Source: Caenorhabditis remanei (lineage: Eukaryota; Nematoda; Chromadorea; Rhabditida; Rhabditidae). Taken from it: DNA of 64,000 nucleotides. Shown here piece by piece: positions 1-12,000 of the stretch (the stretch's first letter is position 1; every line of letters starts with the position of its first letter). The stretch spans positions 13,950,001-14,014,000 of the forward strand of contig NC_071328.1 in assembly GCF_010183535.1 (NCBI RefSeq). Reading direction: 5' to 3'. Both the position numbers and the translations under genes were made by a program. A model generated the notes under the pieces. It was not told the DNA's origin. It saw only the letters and a list, made by a program, of their open reading frames with translations, and did no database searches.

Positions 1-3000
1 TCGTATGGATAATGTAAATGTAAGTGTGAACCGGTTTGAGAAGCGCCAGAGCAGCACGAAGAAATCTTTGCGCAGCACGTACGCTACAGTTTGAGCTGAT
101 CTGGCGCCATTGCATCAGGCCAACACTTTACGCTTGCCGGCTGCGTCAATGCTCCGTGCCTGATGATGGTTTCTGCCGAGTATAAACATCACCATACTTT
201 CAGATCGTGTCGAAACTGCTGGCATCTCGTAGAGAAGTGAAGAGACAACTTCATCACACATTCGGATTGCCAAATGGCGTATTGGATCTCTCACGTATAT
301 CTTCTAATATATTTGATCCGTGGATTGCCAAGGTGGTCAAAACGAAGAGATTGGAAGTTGGACTGGGTCATCTGAAAGGTCTTGCGGCTATTTCTAAGGA
401 AGTGGACGAGTCAATTGGAAATGATGCAAAAGGAATTCAGCGTCTGTTGGATATAGCTGAATTGATTTCCGACATTTCCAACAACATTGACAGTGCAAAA
501 TCTGGAATTGCTCAGGGATACAATTGCACAAGACCTTATGCAAATGATATTGATAAAACTTCATTCACTGCCTTAAACGAAACATTTCAAGATATTGATG
601 CAAAGTTGCTTCAGCTAAAAGGGAAGAAAGATGAGCTATCGGAGTACGTGGAGAGCGGAGTTCTTAGAAGATGTGACGAGGTCATTGCGATTTGTAAGAA
701 AATGGAAGCCGACGGTAGTAATTCTCCAACAATTGTGAAAGAACTGGAGGGATACGAAAGTCTTGGAGACTTAAGCGCTCAGCTTACACAAATGGAGTTC
801 TGGATCGATGCTATATCTGTGCTAAAACCAATAATATCTGATGCGAAAACTGCTTACTCCAGTATGGATTTTTTGAAGGCATATCATGACGAGATATCAA
901 CGCAATACTCTGGTTACTTCAAGTGTCTGCAAGATCAGGATCAGTTGAAGGTCGTGTTCCAAGCTATCGATGGGCTCAATCGGATTCGTGGTTGGAAAGA
1001 TGACACGGCCTACTCAAAAACATTGACTGATGGATTGACAGTGGTGAAGACAGTGGTTGATGCCAAAAGTGGATTGGAGAAGATGAAGGAATCAATCAAA
1101 GAGCTGAGTGAGTTGAAGACACCGGAGACAGATGCATTGAAGGATCTTCCGGAAGCAGCGACACATTCTAAAGTCATCGGAAAAGCTGTGCAAGGATTGG
1201 CTGGTATGGCTGAGGCTTTGAAACAAGAGGATGATATAAAGAAGGTGGTGAACAATATAGATGTGGTGGAGACTGGAAAACAGAAGTCAACAAATTCAGA
1301 AGACGTGGCAAGTCTAAATGAATTGGTCAAACTTTCGAAAGATATCACCCCGATGCTCAATTCTTTGACTACCTTCTCGACGTCATTGAGTAAGTTCTCG
1401 AAGTCAGATTCACTTGCAGTGCAGTCCGATATATTCTCCTCTGCCAAACAAGTATCCGGAGTCACTGGTGTCTTTTCGAGTATGGTCAAAGCAGTCGGGG
1501 AATTGAAGAAGATCAGTAGTCCTCCAGATGCTGCTCAGTTGACAAAAGTGGAGGAAGGCTTGAAGACGATGGACACGTTGGATCTGGATTTTGCTGGATT
1601 CCATGAGAGTTTTGATGGTTCGAAAAAGTCGTTGACTGCTCTGGACTTGTTCTTCGCGAAAACCTGGAAGAAATTCCAGCCAACAACACCAATACCTGCT
1701 CAGAGACCGACACTTGGTCTGGAAACTTCCACTGGAGACGTTGTGGCTTCTGATGCTCAATCAGCTGCTGAAAAAGATGAGGAAACGAAGGAAGAGTGAG
1801 TGATAAGCTATAAAAGTTAAGTCTAATCTATAAATTCTCTATAATTTCAGAAATGACGATCTAAAATATGCGGGTGGCTCCGTCGCCTTATTTTTGATCA
1901 CTATGGCTATTGTCTTCTTCCTCCTCTACAAATTCCAGCGACCATGGCTCATGAAGGTATTGCCTTGTCTGTGTTGGAAGAAGGAAAAGAAGAAGGAAAA
2001 AGAAGAAGACGAGAAGCCATCGGAACCACCCCTTCCACCAGAGCCATTCTTGTTCGGCCCGATTCTGCCACCCGTCGGATACTTCTTCAAATTGTTCATT
2101 GTCCCCATATTCAAACAATTCGAGGTAATGAAAACAGAAGAATACTGGGACAAAATAGATGTCGATTCTATGCTGTACGAATACCTCGAAATACGCCATA
2201 ATCTCGCCAGATTGAAAGCCTGGGATGAGGAGGCCTTTACCCCCGAGTGGGGAAATTCCATGTATGTTGATCTTTCTTTTTTGCTGAAAACTATTTCATG
2301 TGTTTTCAGGTTCGCAAACCCTAGACATAATAAGAATATGGTGATGCTCAAGGATTATGGTACGCGATTCAAAAACATCTACTTGCACGGCAATTATCTG
2401 ATGCTTGATGACAATCGCGAGCCTGAGAAGAAGGATAAATCTGGCAACGAGAATAAGTCTGCCAAGAAGGAAAAGTCTGACAAGAGATTCGAGGATGCGG
2501 GTGAAGCCGAGGGCGCCAAGTATATTCTGATCGAGAGACCGTTCCCCAGACATAGAGCAGGGAACGTAGAAGACATGCTAATTCACTACAGGAATTCGAC
2601 GATTCCAAAGTTCTGGTGGTTGGTGAAACAGAACAAGACTCAGAGTATTGTCGCCTTGATTGTACCAAATGAGATTCGTGAGTTCGAATTCAGGTTGTGG
2701 TTATCAGAGGGGCACGCGGCGCGACCGCAACGCATCCTCCAGGTCCCGCGAAACAACAAATTCAAAGGAGTTACGAAACGTGTCATATATCATTTGGAAA
2801 GCTGAGAAAAGGCCGTTTTGCGCTTAAGATCTAGCATATTCAAAAAAGGGCTCTCTAGATTTGACAAAAAACACTCCTAATTTTCCACTGACCCAAATAT
2901 GCAAATGCGATGTGGTCGCGAAACGCCCGTTTACAAAAACCCATATATTCTAATGGTTTGATTATTCTTGTTTCAGAAGAGGGCTTCTACGACTATCCTG

Positions 3001-5326
3001 TAGAGGTGAACAAGACAATCACTGACGGTGACATGACACTAAAATGTGATAGTTTGAAAATCGAGTTTGGAGGTCTACTTGAGATAAGAACCATCACTGG
3101 AACGTTTGGGTGAGGCAGCTCGCACACGTTTTCAATGTCACTCCCCCTCCTGATTTCAGAAAAGAGCCGCCGCACACTGTGAACCATTACCATTACACTG
3201 CATGGGTCAAAGGTACGTATCCCGTAAACTTGGGACCGTTGAAGAAAATCTTCCGACTCTTGGCGACCGACTCGACGCCGCCGATTATTCACTGCTCAGA
3301 TGGACAGGAGAGGACTGGAATGTTTGCTAGTGAGTTTTATTGCAGAATTCCACCTTCCGCCTGTAGTAATTTGGTCAGTGTAGTTTGTCACTGTAATCGG
3401 TTGGTCTGTGTGAAATGGCCGAGTTGACGGAAATGCATATATAAGTGCAAGGTGGCCAACTTTGAGCTCCCGTCACGATCGTTTTTTTTGCCCAACCTTC
3501 GAAAAGTAAAATTTTTCTTGTAGTCTATAAATAGGGCTACATTTTTGTAGTTGACAACTTTTTGACAGCTCCGCCCACTTTTGAGATATGCGCCTTTAAA
3601 GAGTGTATAGCTCAAAACTGTAAGGTCAGTGTGATAGCCGAGTTGACGGATCCTAGGCCAGCGACTTTTTTTTATAACAATTTCAATAATACATTGCCGA
3701 AGGTGTCTGTTTTTTTTCATTCAGGGGCGCATACGACGCGTTTTTGCCGAGAATTTTTTGTTTTGACTAAAATTTTGCAGGTTTTTTAAATAAACATCAA
3801 AATTCTTACATTTTACAAAAAAAATGTTTGCAATTTGCAATAAAAGTATCAGTGAAGTCAGGCGCGTCTGCTACGCGTTTTGGACAGTGTAAAATGGCCG
3901 AGTTACCACTTTTTATACATGGTTGAGCGGAATTCCGCCTTCCGCCTTCCGCCTTCCGCTCTCCGCCACTTTTCTCTTTCCGCCTTCCGCTTTCCGCTTT
4001 CCGCCGAAAAATGTTTTATTCCGCCTTCCGCTTTCCGTTTTCCGCCAAAAATTTTCCTATTTCCGCTTTCCGCCTTTCGCCTTCCGCTGCTTAAAGATTT
4101 TTTCCTCAGCTTGAAAAATGTGATCACCTATTCCAATTTACTGATATTTTTGAGGTTTTTTTGCAGCAAAGCTATCAGTGTTTACCGAAAAAAACAAAAT
4201 TTAACACAAATTTAACTATTTTAGTGTTTTTTACTACAAAATAAGGCTAAAATCGTATTTTTGAAAGCGACATTGTATTCCGCCTTCCGCCTTTTGGAAT
4301 TTTTTTTCCATTCCGCTTTCCGCCTTCCGCCTTCCGCCATTTCAAAAACCGCATTCCGCTCAACTCTGTTTCTGAGCTGTCCTCTTAAAATGACCATAAC
4401 TCGAGGTAGCGTCCGTACAAAAAAGTTGTCAACTACAAAAATGGATTTCTACTCTTGGTCTGTATGATCCATAAAAAATCTATTTGATGGGACAATCAGT
4501 ATTACCATGACACAATCTCAAAGTTAGACTTTTTCAACTGAAAAAACCAAAACTTCATATACTTTTGAGCGGTACTGCTGTATCAGTTCTCACCAAAAAT
4601 GGAAATTTAACACAACTTTACCGATTTTTACAAGGTTTTTACAACAAAATAAGGCCAAAATCGTCTTCTAAATAATGACATTTTATTCCGCTTTCCGCTG
4701 TTTCAAAAACCGATTTTTTTCAGTGGCTGGCCTTATGAAGCATCGTATCAAAATGAGCATGAATGAGCTGGACATCAAACAATGCATGATTGACGTGATG
4801 AGCACTAGAGTGAATGCACTTCAAAATCATCAAGATGTCGCTTACAGCGTTCACCTTTGTATGGAACTATTGGCTGACGTAAGTTTTTGAATCCTCGACA
4901 CTCACTTTAATTACTGCTTAATTACCCTAATTACAGAATGAAGTGCTGCCAGCGAATCTTCATATCAACTATGACAAAATGAATGGTGCTTGGGATCGTT
5001 ACCTTGCGGAGAAAGACAAAAGAGATGTGCAGAAAAGTGAGTCACTAATAGAAGTAAAAGAAAAGATCGAAGTCGTTCACGACGATGATGCAAGTACGGA
5101 AGCGGAAACGGAAGAGGAGAAAAACAAAAAAAGCAAGAAGTATTACAAGAAGAAGAAGCCGAAAACCCCGGAAGAGAAGAAAAGAGCTCTCGCAAAGAAA
5201 ATGAAGGACAACAGTGATAAAAAGTATAATGCTAAAATGAACCGCAAAATCTTATTGGAACAAGCAAAAAAGAATAAATTGAAGGAGGCAGAGGAAGCGA
5301 AAGAGCGTAAAGAGACCAAGAAATGA
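1..5326 (+). CDS. WSN-family receptor-type tyrosine phosphatase-like protein, 5' partial
   Basis: Exon model: <1-19, 204-1795, 1851-2261, 2310-2677, 2977-3109, 3160-3329, 4724-4878, 4937-5326. Phases match at every junction and equal those of the - strand paralogue at 9054-14260. From 204 it encodes 1072 residues; the signal peptide and WSN domain would lie off the left edge. Order: helical ectodomain with Cys pairs shared with the paralogue (GYNC, YFKC), one membrane helix near 1870-1930, a Cys-basic stop-transfer stretch (LPCLCWKK), then a cytoplasmic phosphatase-like domain. The P-loop HCSDGQERTG (3290-3319) keeps Cys and Arg, but the WPD-loop position reads WVKG (3203-3214), so the general acid Asp is missing. 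The tail is Lys/Glu-rich. I infer weak or no catalysis and possibly a phosphotyrosine-binding role. The 1.4-kb intron 3330-4723 is full of repeats. The first small exon is the least certain part. Confidence 0.8.
20..203 (+). other. Probable intron at the left edge
   Basis: A GTAAGT donor at 20-25 and a TTTCAG acceptor at 198-203 bracket this stretch. The six codons before the donor (RMDNVN) and those after the acceptor (IVSKLL) together resemble a continuous segment of the paralogue (MVDRLTDI then KTVSSL), which has no intron there. All frames in the interval contain stops. Confidence 0.5.
2678..2976 (+). other. Expanded intron of the + strand phosphatase-like gene
   Basis: This intron is about 300 bases; the equivalent intron in the paralogue is 48. 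The extra DNA includes a piece near 2778-2812 (ATCATTTGGAAAGCTGAGAA) that resembles the arm of the foldback family at 26385-26655, 31556-32106 and 37797-38160. The donor GTGAGT and acceptor TTTCAG are intact. Confidence 0.5.
3330..4723 (+). repeat. Repeat-filled intron
   Basis: Within this intron: copies of the repeat carrying GCCGAGTTGACGGATCC (near 3415, 3640 and 3893), a half copy of the CTCCGCCCACTTTTGAG foldback family (about 3520-3605), a short minisatellite of CCGCCTTCCGC and CCGCTTTCCGC units (about 3930-4110 and 4278-4350), and part of a mariner-like foldback element ending at GAGCGGTACTG (about 4380-4578). No coding potential beyond short chance frames. Confidence 0.7.
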
Positions 5327-6994
5327 TGGGAAGAATATTTGTATTTATTACTCGTGAAAAAAACTGATGTAGCATATTGCTACTTTTCAATAGACTAGAA
5401 TGAATTATTTTGTATTTCTTGTTCTGTTCTTTTTGGGGATTCCGGAAAAACTTGTATTTAGCCTGAAAAAAGCTTCGAAATGAGCATAATATCAAAAAAT
5501 AAGTTGGTGGCCAAGAAATACAAATTTCAGAAAACTAGTCCCCCGGTCAAAGCTAGCCTAAAATCACAAAATTAGGCCGGGAGACTGAAAAATTCGAATT
5601 CAGCGTAAAGAGATCTTTGAAATGAGTATAATATCAAAAAATAAGTCGATGGCCTAGAAATCCAAATTTCTGAAAACTATTAGCGGCCCACCCCCTCTTA
5701 CAACTGCGTCCCACCGCAAACGAGAGAGTATCGGTGAGAGACGCAGATAATTTCTCGCGCGAACAAGTATTTTTACCATTTTTGACCTATTTTTGCTGTT
5801 TTTAAGAACAAATTACATAAAAACTTTCGAAAAATAGTGAAAATAGGTCAAAAACTGTGAAAATAATTGTTGGCACGAGAAAAAATCTGTGTCTCTTGCC
5901 GATACTCTCTCGTTTGCGGCGGGGCGCAGTTGTAACGAATTTGCTCGGCTAATAGTCCCCCGACCGAAACTGACCTGAAATCACAAATTAGGCCAGGAGA
6001 CTGAAAAATTCGATCTGAGCGTGAAAAAAGCTTCGAAATGAGTTTAATATCAAAAAAATAAAATGACGGCCTAGAATTTCAAATTTTGAAAAAGTTAGTC
6101 CTCCGGTCAAAACTGGCCGAAAATCACAACATTAGGTCAGGAGTCTCAAAAATTTGTATTCAGCGTGAAAACAGCTTCGAAATGAGTATAATATCAAAAA
6201 AATAAGTTGGTGGCCTAGAAATCCAAATTTTGAAAAAGTTAGTCCCCCGGCCGAATTCCGTTGTTTTTGCTGTTTTTCGGCGATTTTTCACTATTTTTCG
6301 ATCTTTTCGATTTTTATACCAAATTCGATTATAGCTATGTGATGTTCGCTCTCAACTTAATTTTTTCGAATTTTTAGAAATTTTTAGCGATTTTTAGCAA
6401 TTACCACGCGAATTTTCCTTAGTTTCGATAGTCTTTTAAATTGCTCCAATAGCTAAAAATTGAAAATCACAAAACTAGGCCAGGAGACTGAAAAATTCGG
6501 ATTCAGCGTAAAAAGATCTTTGAAAAATGAGTATAATATCAAAAAAAAAGTTGGTGGCCTAGAAATCCAAATTACGAAAAAAGTTAGTCCCCCGGCCAAT
6601 TTTTGTTGTTTCTGTCGTTTTTCGAAGATTTTTTCAGGTTTTTTGTGCAAAAAAGGAGTTTTTAAAGGGAGACTGAAAAATTCGAATTCGGTATGAAGAT
6701 ATTTGAAATGAGTAAAAGATCAACAAAAGAAAAATTGGTGGCCTAGAAATCCAATTTTCGGAAAACTAGTCCCCCGGTCAAAGCCGGCCTAAAATCACAA
6801 AATTAGGCCAGGAGACTGAAAAATTTGGATTCAGTGTGAAAAGAGCTAGTCTGAAATTCTGAAATTCTAAACAAAAAGTTCAATTCCAACACATATCATA
6901 AATAAAAATTCAAGTCATACAATACAAAATTCAATCCGCACTATTCGAGTAATATTCTAAATCCATTTGACGTCTTCTAAAATCCTTCAATCCA
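5327..6994. repeat. Degenerate tandem array between convergent genes
   Basis: From about 5490 to 6845 a unit recurs with these landmarks in order: GAGACTGAAAAATTCG, then GAAATGAGTATAATATCAA, then GGTGGCCTAGAAATCCAAA, then AGTCCCCCGG, then AAATCACAAAATTAGGCC. About six to seven units are visible, some interrupted. A palindromic insertion at about 5690-5940 carries ACCGCAAACGAGAGAGTATC and its inverse. I see no gene in this interval. Confidence 0.75.
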
Positions 6995-7725
6995 CTAATC
7001 CCATCGGGTTCCCCTTAACTCTTCCGGAATCCCATCTCCATTTGTCACCATATTCTGGAACATCTGATTATTATTGTTGAACATGAAGGGTTCCAATCGG
7101 TGCTTTCTCGTGAGGAAGTACATGACTCCGATCTCCAGCCATCCTATGCATTGTGCGTCGTTGAAAGAGCAGTAGCGTCTTTTGATAAGTTTACGGAATA
7201 CCACATCAAACGTATATTCTTCTTTGATTTCCATGAGCTGGGAGCAGAACGCTAATCCAACAAAACCCATTGCTGGACCAGTAGCCGTGGTGGAGTGTAC
7301 TATGATTGGTTTCTGGAAAAATAAATCTTATATAAATCTAAACAAACAAAACTCACCGGTGAGGACGTCACTAAATTGTGAATATCATAAAGAGTATCAT
7401 AAGTTGTCGGCCAAACATCGTCAGTCCAATTGGGGAAATTGATTTGGCAAACTGTTCTTGTGGCAATCACTTTTCCTTTATTGGACAAGGTTATTCTTAG
7501 TTTTTTGAAGTTAACGTCGGTGACTCTTTCCGAATAAGCTTCTGACAAAAGTGTTTCGCAACGATAGTCACCGATGGTAAAGACACCTCCCACCATCTCC
7601 TCACAGTACGCAGACGATGAAGCAACTGAGCCAACGACCATAATATACAGTATATCCTCTCTCATTATGAGCGAGAAGAAGTCTTCCCGGGTATCGGCAT
7701 GTTCGTCAGATTTAGATGTCGGAGA
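6995..7725 (-). CDS. Tyrosine phosphatase-like fragment, catalytically dead; 5' end not found
   Basis: Two exons join in phase: 7725-7357 and 7312-6995, ending TAG. They encode the C-terminal part of a classical PTP fold: an Asp-Phe-Phe-x-Leu-Ile-Met segment followed by an Ile-Met-Val-Val strand, a WPD-like loop, the P-loop, and a helix ending near Trp-Leu-Glu. The WPD position reads WPTT (7413-7402) and the P-loop reads HSTTATGPAMG, so the nucleophile Cys is Ser, the P-loop Arg is Pro and the general acid is missing. It should not be a phosphatase. Upstream on its strand there is only a purine minisatellite (7735-8645) and repeat-like DNA up to the end of the next gene, so the N-terminal half of the domain is missing or far away. 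It could be a decaying copy or a pseudophosphatase exon pair used by another transcript. Confidence 0.6.
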
Positions 7726-7734
7726 CTGAAAAAA

Positions 7735-8645
7735 AGAAATATGAGGAGGAATCTGGGGAAGATAAAATAAGGGGAAGAAGAATTCCGAAACCCGAGAATC
7801 CGAGAATCCGAGAATCGGAGAATACGAGAATCCGAGAAATCCAGGGAAGAGAAAATCCGAGAATTCTGAGAATTCAAAGAAGAAGAAGAAAAAGAATCCG
7901 AAGAATCCGAAAAAGAAGAAGAAGGGAAATCCGAGAATCCAGAGATTCCGAGAATCCAAGAATCCGAGAATCCGAGAATCCGAAAATCCGGGGAAAAGAA
8001 ATTCAGGGGAAGAGAAAATTCGAGAATTCTGAGAATCCAAAGAAGAAGAAGAAGAAGAAGAAGAAGAATTCGAGAATCCGAAGAAAAAAGAAGAAGAATC
8101 CGAGAATCCGAAGAAGATCTGGGGAAGAGAAAATACAGGGAAGAGAAAATCGGGGAAAGACAGAATTCATTCGAGAATCCGAGAATCCGAAGAAGAAGAA
8201 GAAGAAGAATCTGAAAATCCGCGAATCTGAGAATTCGAGGAAGAAGAGGAAATCCGGAGACGAGGAAATCCGGAGAAGAAGGAGAATCCCTAAACTTGAG
8301 GATCCAAGAATCCGAAGAAGAAGAAGAAAAAGAATCTGAAGAATCCGAAAAAGAAGAAGAAGGGAAATCCGTGAAGAGAAAATCGGGGTAAGAGAAAACC
8401 CCTCGAGCTTGAATCGAGAATCCGAGAATCTGAAGAAAAAGAAGAAGAATCCGAGAATCCGAGAATTCGAAAAAGATCAGGGGAAGAGAAAATCCGGGGA
8501 CGAGGAAATTCGGGGAAGACAGAATTCCTCCGAGAATTCGAAGATGAAGAAGAAGAAAAAGAAGAATCCGAAAATTCTGAGAATCCGAAAAAGAATCCAG
8601 GGAAGAGGAAATCCGGGGAAGAGAGAATTCATCCGAGAATCCGGC
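7735..8645. repeat. Polypurine minisatellite
   Basis: About 900 bases of nearly uninterrupted purines on the + strand built from GAGAATCCGAGAATCCGA and AAGAAGAAGAAG units with GGGGAAGAGAAAAT variants. Long open frames exist on both strands only because the repeat lacks stops in some frames. Their translations are low-complexity (Arg/Lys/Glu or Phe/Ser/Leu) and not gene-like. Confidence 0.85.
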
Positions 8646-9053
8646 TATAGAAATGTCCAAACTGTTTCGCCGCACGATCGGTTTCGACCGAATTTTTTGT
8701 ATTTTTTCGATAGGGAAATGAACTCACGAAAACACACAGATTATTCTGGGCAAAAATCAGATTTGACCTTATTACACCTTCAAGTTTTTTATTGGCGGAG
8801 GCGTCTCGCTGAAAAATTCAGTCAATCTTTCGAAAAAGGCGGCCGGCGCGGCCCCTCATTTGACAAGTATGGTATTTCATCCCACAAAATGGTAATGATT
8901 TAATTGCCGAAACCCTCTCACATGCTCAAAGTTGCTCATTTCAATCTGAAAAAATGTGTCAAGTGTACTTTTATTCCCAAATAAGTATATCTAAAGTCAG
9001 CCAGTCAAGTATTATAATTCAAAAATTCAAGCACAAGTTCACTCATTCGCAAT
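8646..9053. other. Gene-free spacer
   Basis: AT-rich sequence with a short dispersed-repeat piece around 8780-8860 (AAGTTTTTTATTGGCGGAGG then GGCCGGCGCGGCCCC). I see no exon with a matching phase for either neighbouring - strand phosphatase-like gene. Confidence 0.4.
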
Positions 9054-12000
9054 CTACCTCGACCTAATCGTCGGGTCATCCAGATACTCTTCATCATTTC
9101 CATCTTTTTTTGACTTCTGCGTTGTCGACGTTTTCTGTGTTGTACTCTCACTCTTTGCCTCTTTCTTTGGGTTCCTCTTCTCATGCTCCTCATCAATACG
9201 ATCCCAGCCATCCCTCAATTTATTGTAGTCATTTCGAAGAGCAGATGTGGTGGTGGCTTCCTAAATTTTCAGATTTCGTGTTTTTTTCCCATTAAAATTC
9301 TACTAACATCAGCCAACATTTCCAAACAAAGACGTCCGCTGAACGCATAGTCCGTCATAAAAGGGATAGCACCAAGTCTCAAAGACGCCACACTTTGATA
9401 GCACTTCTTAAAATCGATTGTACGGTGCTTTCTTACGTAGTCCGCCATATAAGCTCCCACTGAAAATTTCAGCCTTTTCATCCATAACGTCATGAATCCG
9501 TTCACTTACATGCAAACATTCCAGTTCTCTTATATCCATCCGAGCAGAGGACGATTGGTGTTCCGGTGTCTTTGTTCAATGCTCTATAGATAGCGATGAG
9601 GGGGTCCAGTGAAGAGGGATATGTAGGATCAGCCCAACGAGTGAACACGTAGTGGGTTACTGTGAACGGAGGCTCATTTCTGAAATTAATTGATTGAAAA
9701 GTTGTAGATTATTGGGTGCCCCAGTTCCGAAACGTCACGGAGCCCAGTAAAGCGAGTTCTAAGAATGTCGGCTACGGTAGATTAGAAAACCAGGACATTT
9801 TAAAACCGGGACGTTTCGACTCCAGTCGTAATAGAACACCCCGTAATAGAACTGGCGCGAACCAGAACCATCAAATAATGGTTTTTATTTATCATTTCAC
9901 CATCTTTTACTCCATCGAATTCCGGCCAGTTTTAATTAGGTGTAGCCCAGTTTTTAAATCTCCCAAAAACAGGAAATTATAACTCGTGCGCAATAGGGCG
10001 CGTTTGTATTATGTTTCAATTGTTCTGCATTTTTCAACTCTTTAGCAACAATATTATCGGCTCCGGGGACGTTTCAAATCCCGACATTGGTGACCCGGAT
10101 GTTTCGAAACTGCTATATTTCAACCAATTGAGACATTTTCAGGAATTTTTTCATGTGTAATGCCAAACGACTTGGTTTTTAAACATTCGGTTTCCAAATG
10201 TCTGGTTTTGAAGGACTACACGGTGGAAGAAATTCGCTTGGGAAAACTCTTCCACCTAGGCTCCTTTTGAGCCGGGAAAACGTGAATTTAGGGCATTTCG
10301 AGCGATTTTTAGCACATGCTCCAATAATGAAAGTTTCTCAGAATTTTCTGAAGTATCAGAATTTGAAATTAAAAATATGACTTCTGTCCTCCTTAAAGGA
10401 GGTGAGAACGCAAAAAAATTGTGATCGAAATTATGATTGAGAAGCACCCACATTTATCACATCCCTGAGCGGGCGGCTGCGTTCTCGGCCGTGTAGCTCA
10501 GCCGGTTGTGGTTTTGTACCCATGCGCGTTCGATCATGTGTTCGGGTCCCACAGAGCAATCACTTACCGAATTTTGAGCCAACCTTTTTTTTTGAGTTCT
10601 CACCTCCTTTAAACAGTCCCCAAATCTCCAATATTCATTTCAACTCACGTAAAAGTTGCAGTTATGGTTCGAACTTCGAGTTGACCCTTATAATCCGTGC
10701 GCATGTGTGTACATTTCAGCGTCAAGCAGCCATCAGTAAACTCTTCGTCAACCTTCAGAGGATAGTATTGGTCGCATTGAATTTCGTCTGGAATATGGAT
10801 TATATATAACGTTACAAAAGATAATTGAGACTCACTAGCTTCATCCAATTTGCACAACTGCGCAACGTGCTGCGAATTGAATTGTTTCGCCAGCCACCAG
10901 AACTTTCCGATCGTCGAATTCTTCTTGTCTACCGCCTTCTTCCCATCAGATTCTGGTATTGCTTCTGCTGCTTTTTGTGGCGCCAGGGTTAGTAGCCACT
11001 TCCTTTTTGTTGGGAACACCAAGAAGTTTGCGTGGATAAACGTGTTCGGGAATCGTTCCATTGTTCCATTGAGAAACGGAAAATGACCTCTGATCAGACG
11101 CGTGTCACCTCTGTAAATTTAGTTGTTGAATGTTTGAAATTTGAAGTTAAGTGTTAAGTTTTACAAATGAAATTCTTTTTTTTTGGGTCTACCTAATTAT
11201 TCAAAACCCCGCCCACACCCACCTGCAATCTGTCAACACCAGTGGCATTATTTTCGTCTCATCCACCGTCACTTTATGTGCTTCAAGACTTGTCTTGTAG
11301 AACTCATACGTGAAAAACGTAATATCCTCGTCGGAGGCTTTCTTTGCGACGCGAATTTCATTGAACTGTTCCATCAAGTAGTCGACAAAGATTTTCAGGA
11401 ACTCCTCCGGTTTCGAGGGTTTTGGACGTCGTGGTTGCGGTGACGGAAGTTTGTCTTTTTTCCAACAAAGACATGGACACTTTGCTTTCAGCCATGGTCG
11501 TTTGAACTTGTATAGAAGGAAAATGACAAATGCTACAAAACATAAGGCGCCAACACCAATGTATACCTTTGTGAGATCGTCCGACCTGAAAACGAGCAAC
11601 GTTTTGTGAAAGAAAAACTGGAATAACTCACTTTTCAGAATCTTTCTCATCCTTTTCAGCACCTAATTGAGCACCAGAATCTTCAATGCCTTCAGTGGAA
11701 GTTTCCAAATCAAATGTCGGTCTCTGAGCAGGTATTGGTGTTGTCGGCTCGAACTTCTTCTGAGTTTTTGCGAAGAACAAGTCGAGAGCAGTCAACGAGT
11801 TCTTCGAATCATCAAAACTCTTATGGAATCCAGCAAAATCCAACTCCAACGTGTCCATCATCTTCAATCCTTCCTCCACTTCTTTTAACGAGGTCAAATC
11901 CGACCCATTTACAACGCTCTTCAATTCTTCAACTGCTTTGCCCATACTCGAAAAGTTGCCAGTGATTCCGGACACTTTTTTGGCATTGGAGAATATATCA

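Noticed and set aside
1010..1760. Antisense frames under the large receptor exons (also under 11667-13737)
   Set aside because: They are shadows of a long biased coding exon on the other strand; they have no splice context and no family resemblance.
207..1799. A start codon at the GTG at 207 for the + strand receptor gene
   Set aside because: GTG is not a normal start in nematode nuclear genes. A TTTCAG acceptor at 198-203 and similarity of flanking codons to the paralogue show this is an internal exon.
7665..8675. Long frames in the purine repeat, on both strands
   Set aside because: Low-complexity translations of a minisatellite; open only because the repeat units lack stops.
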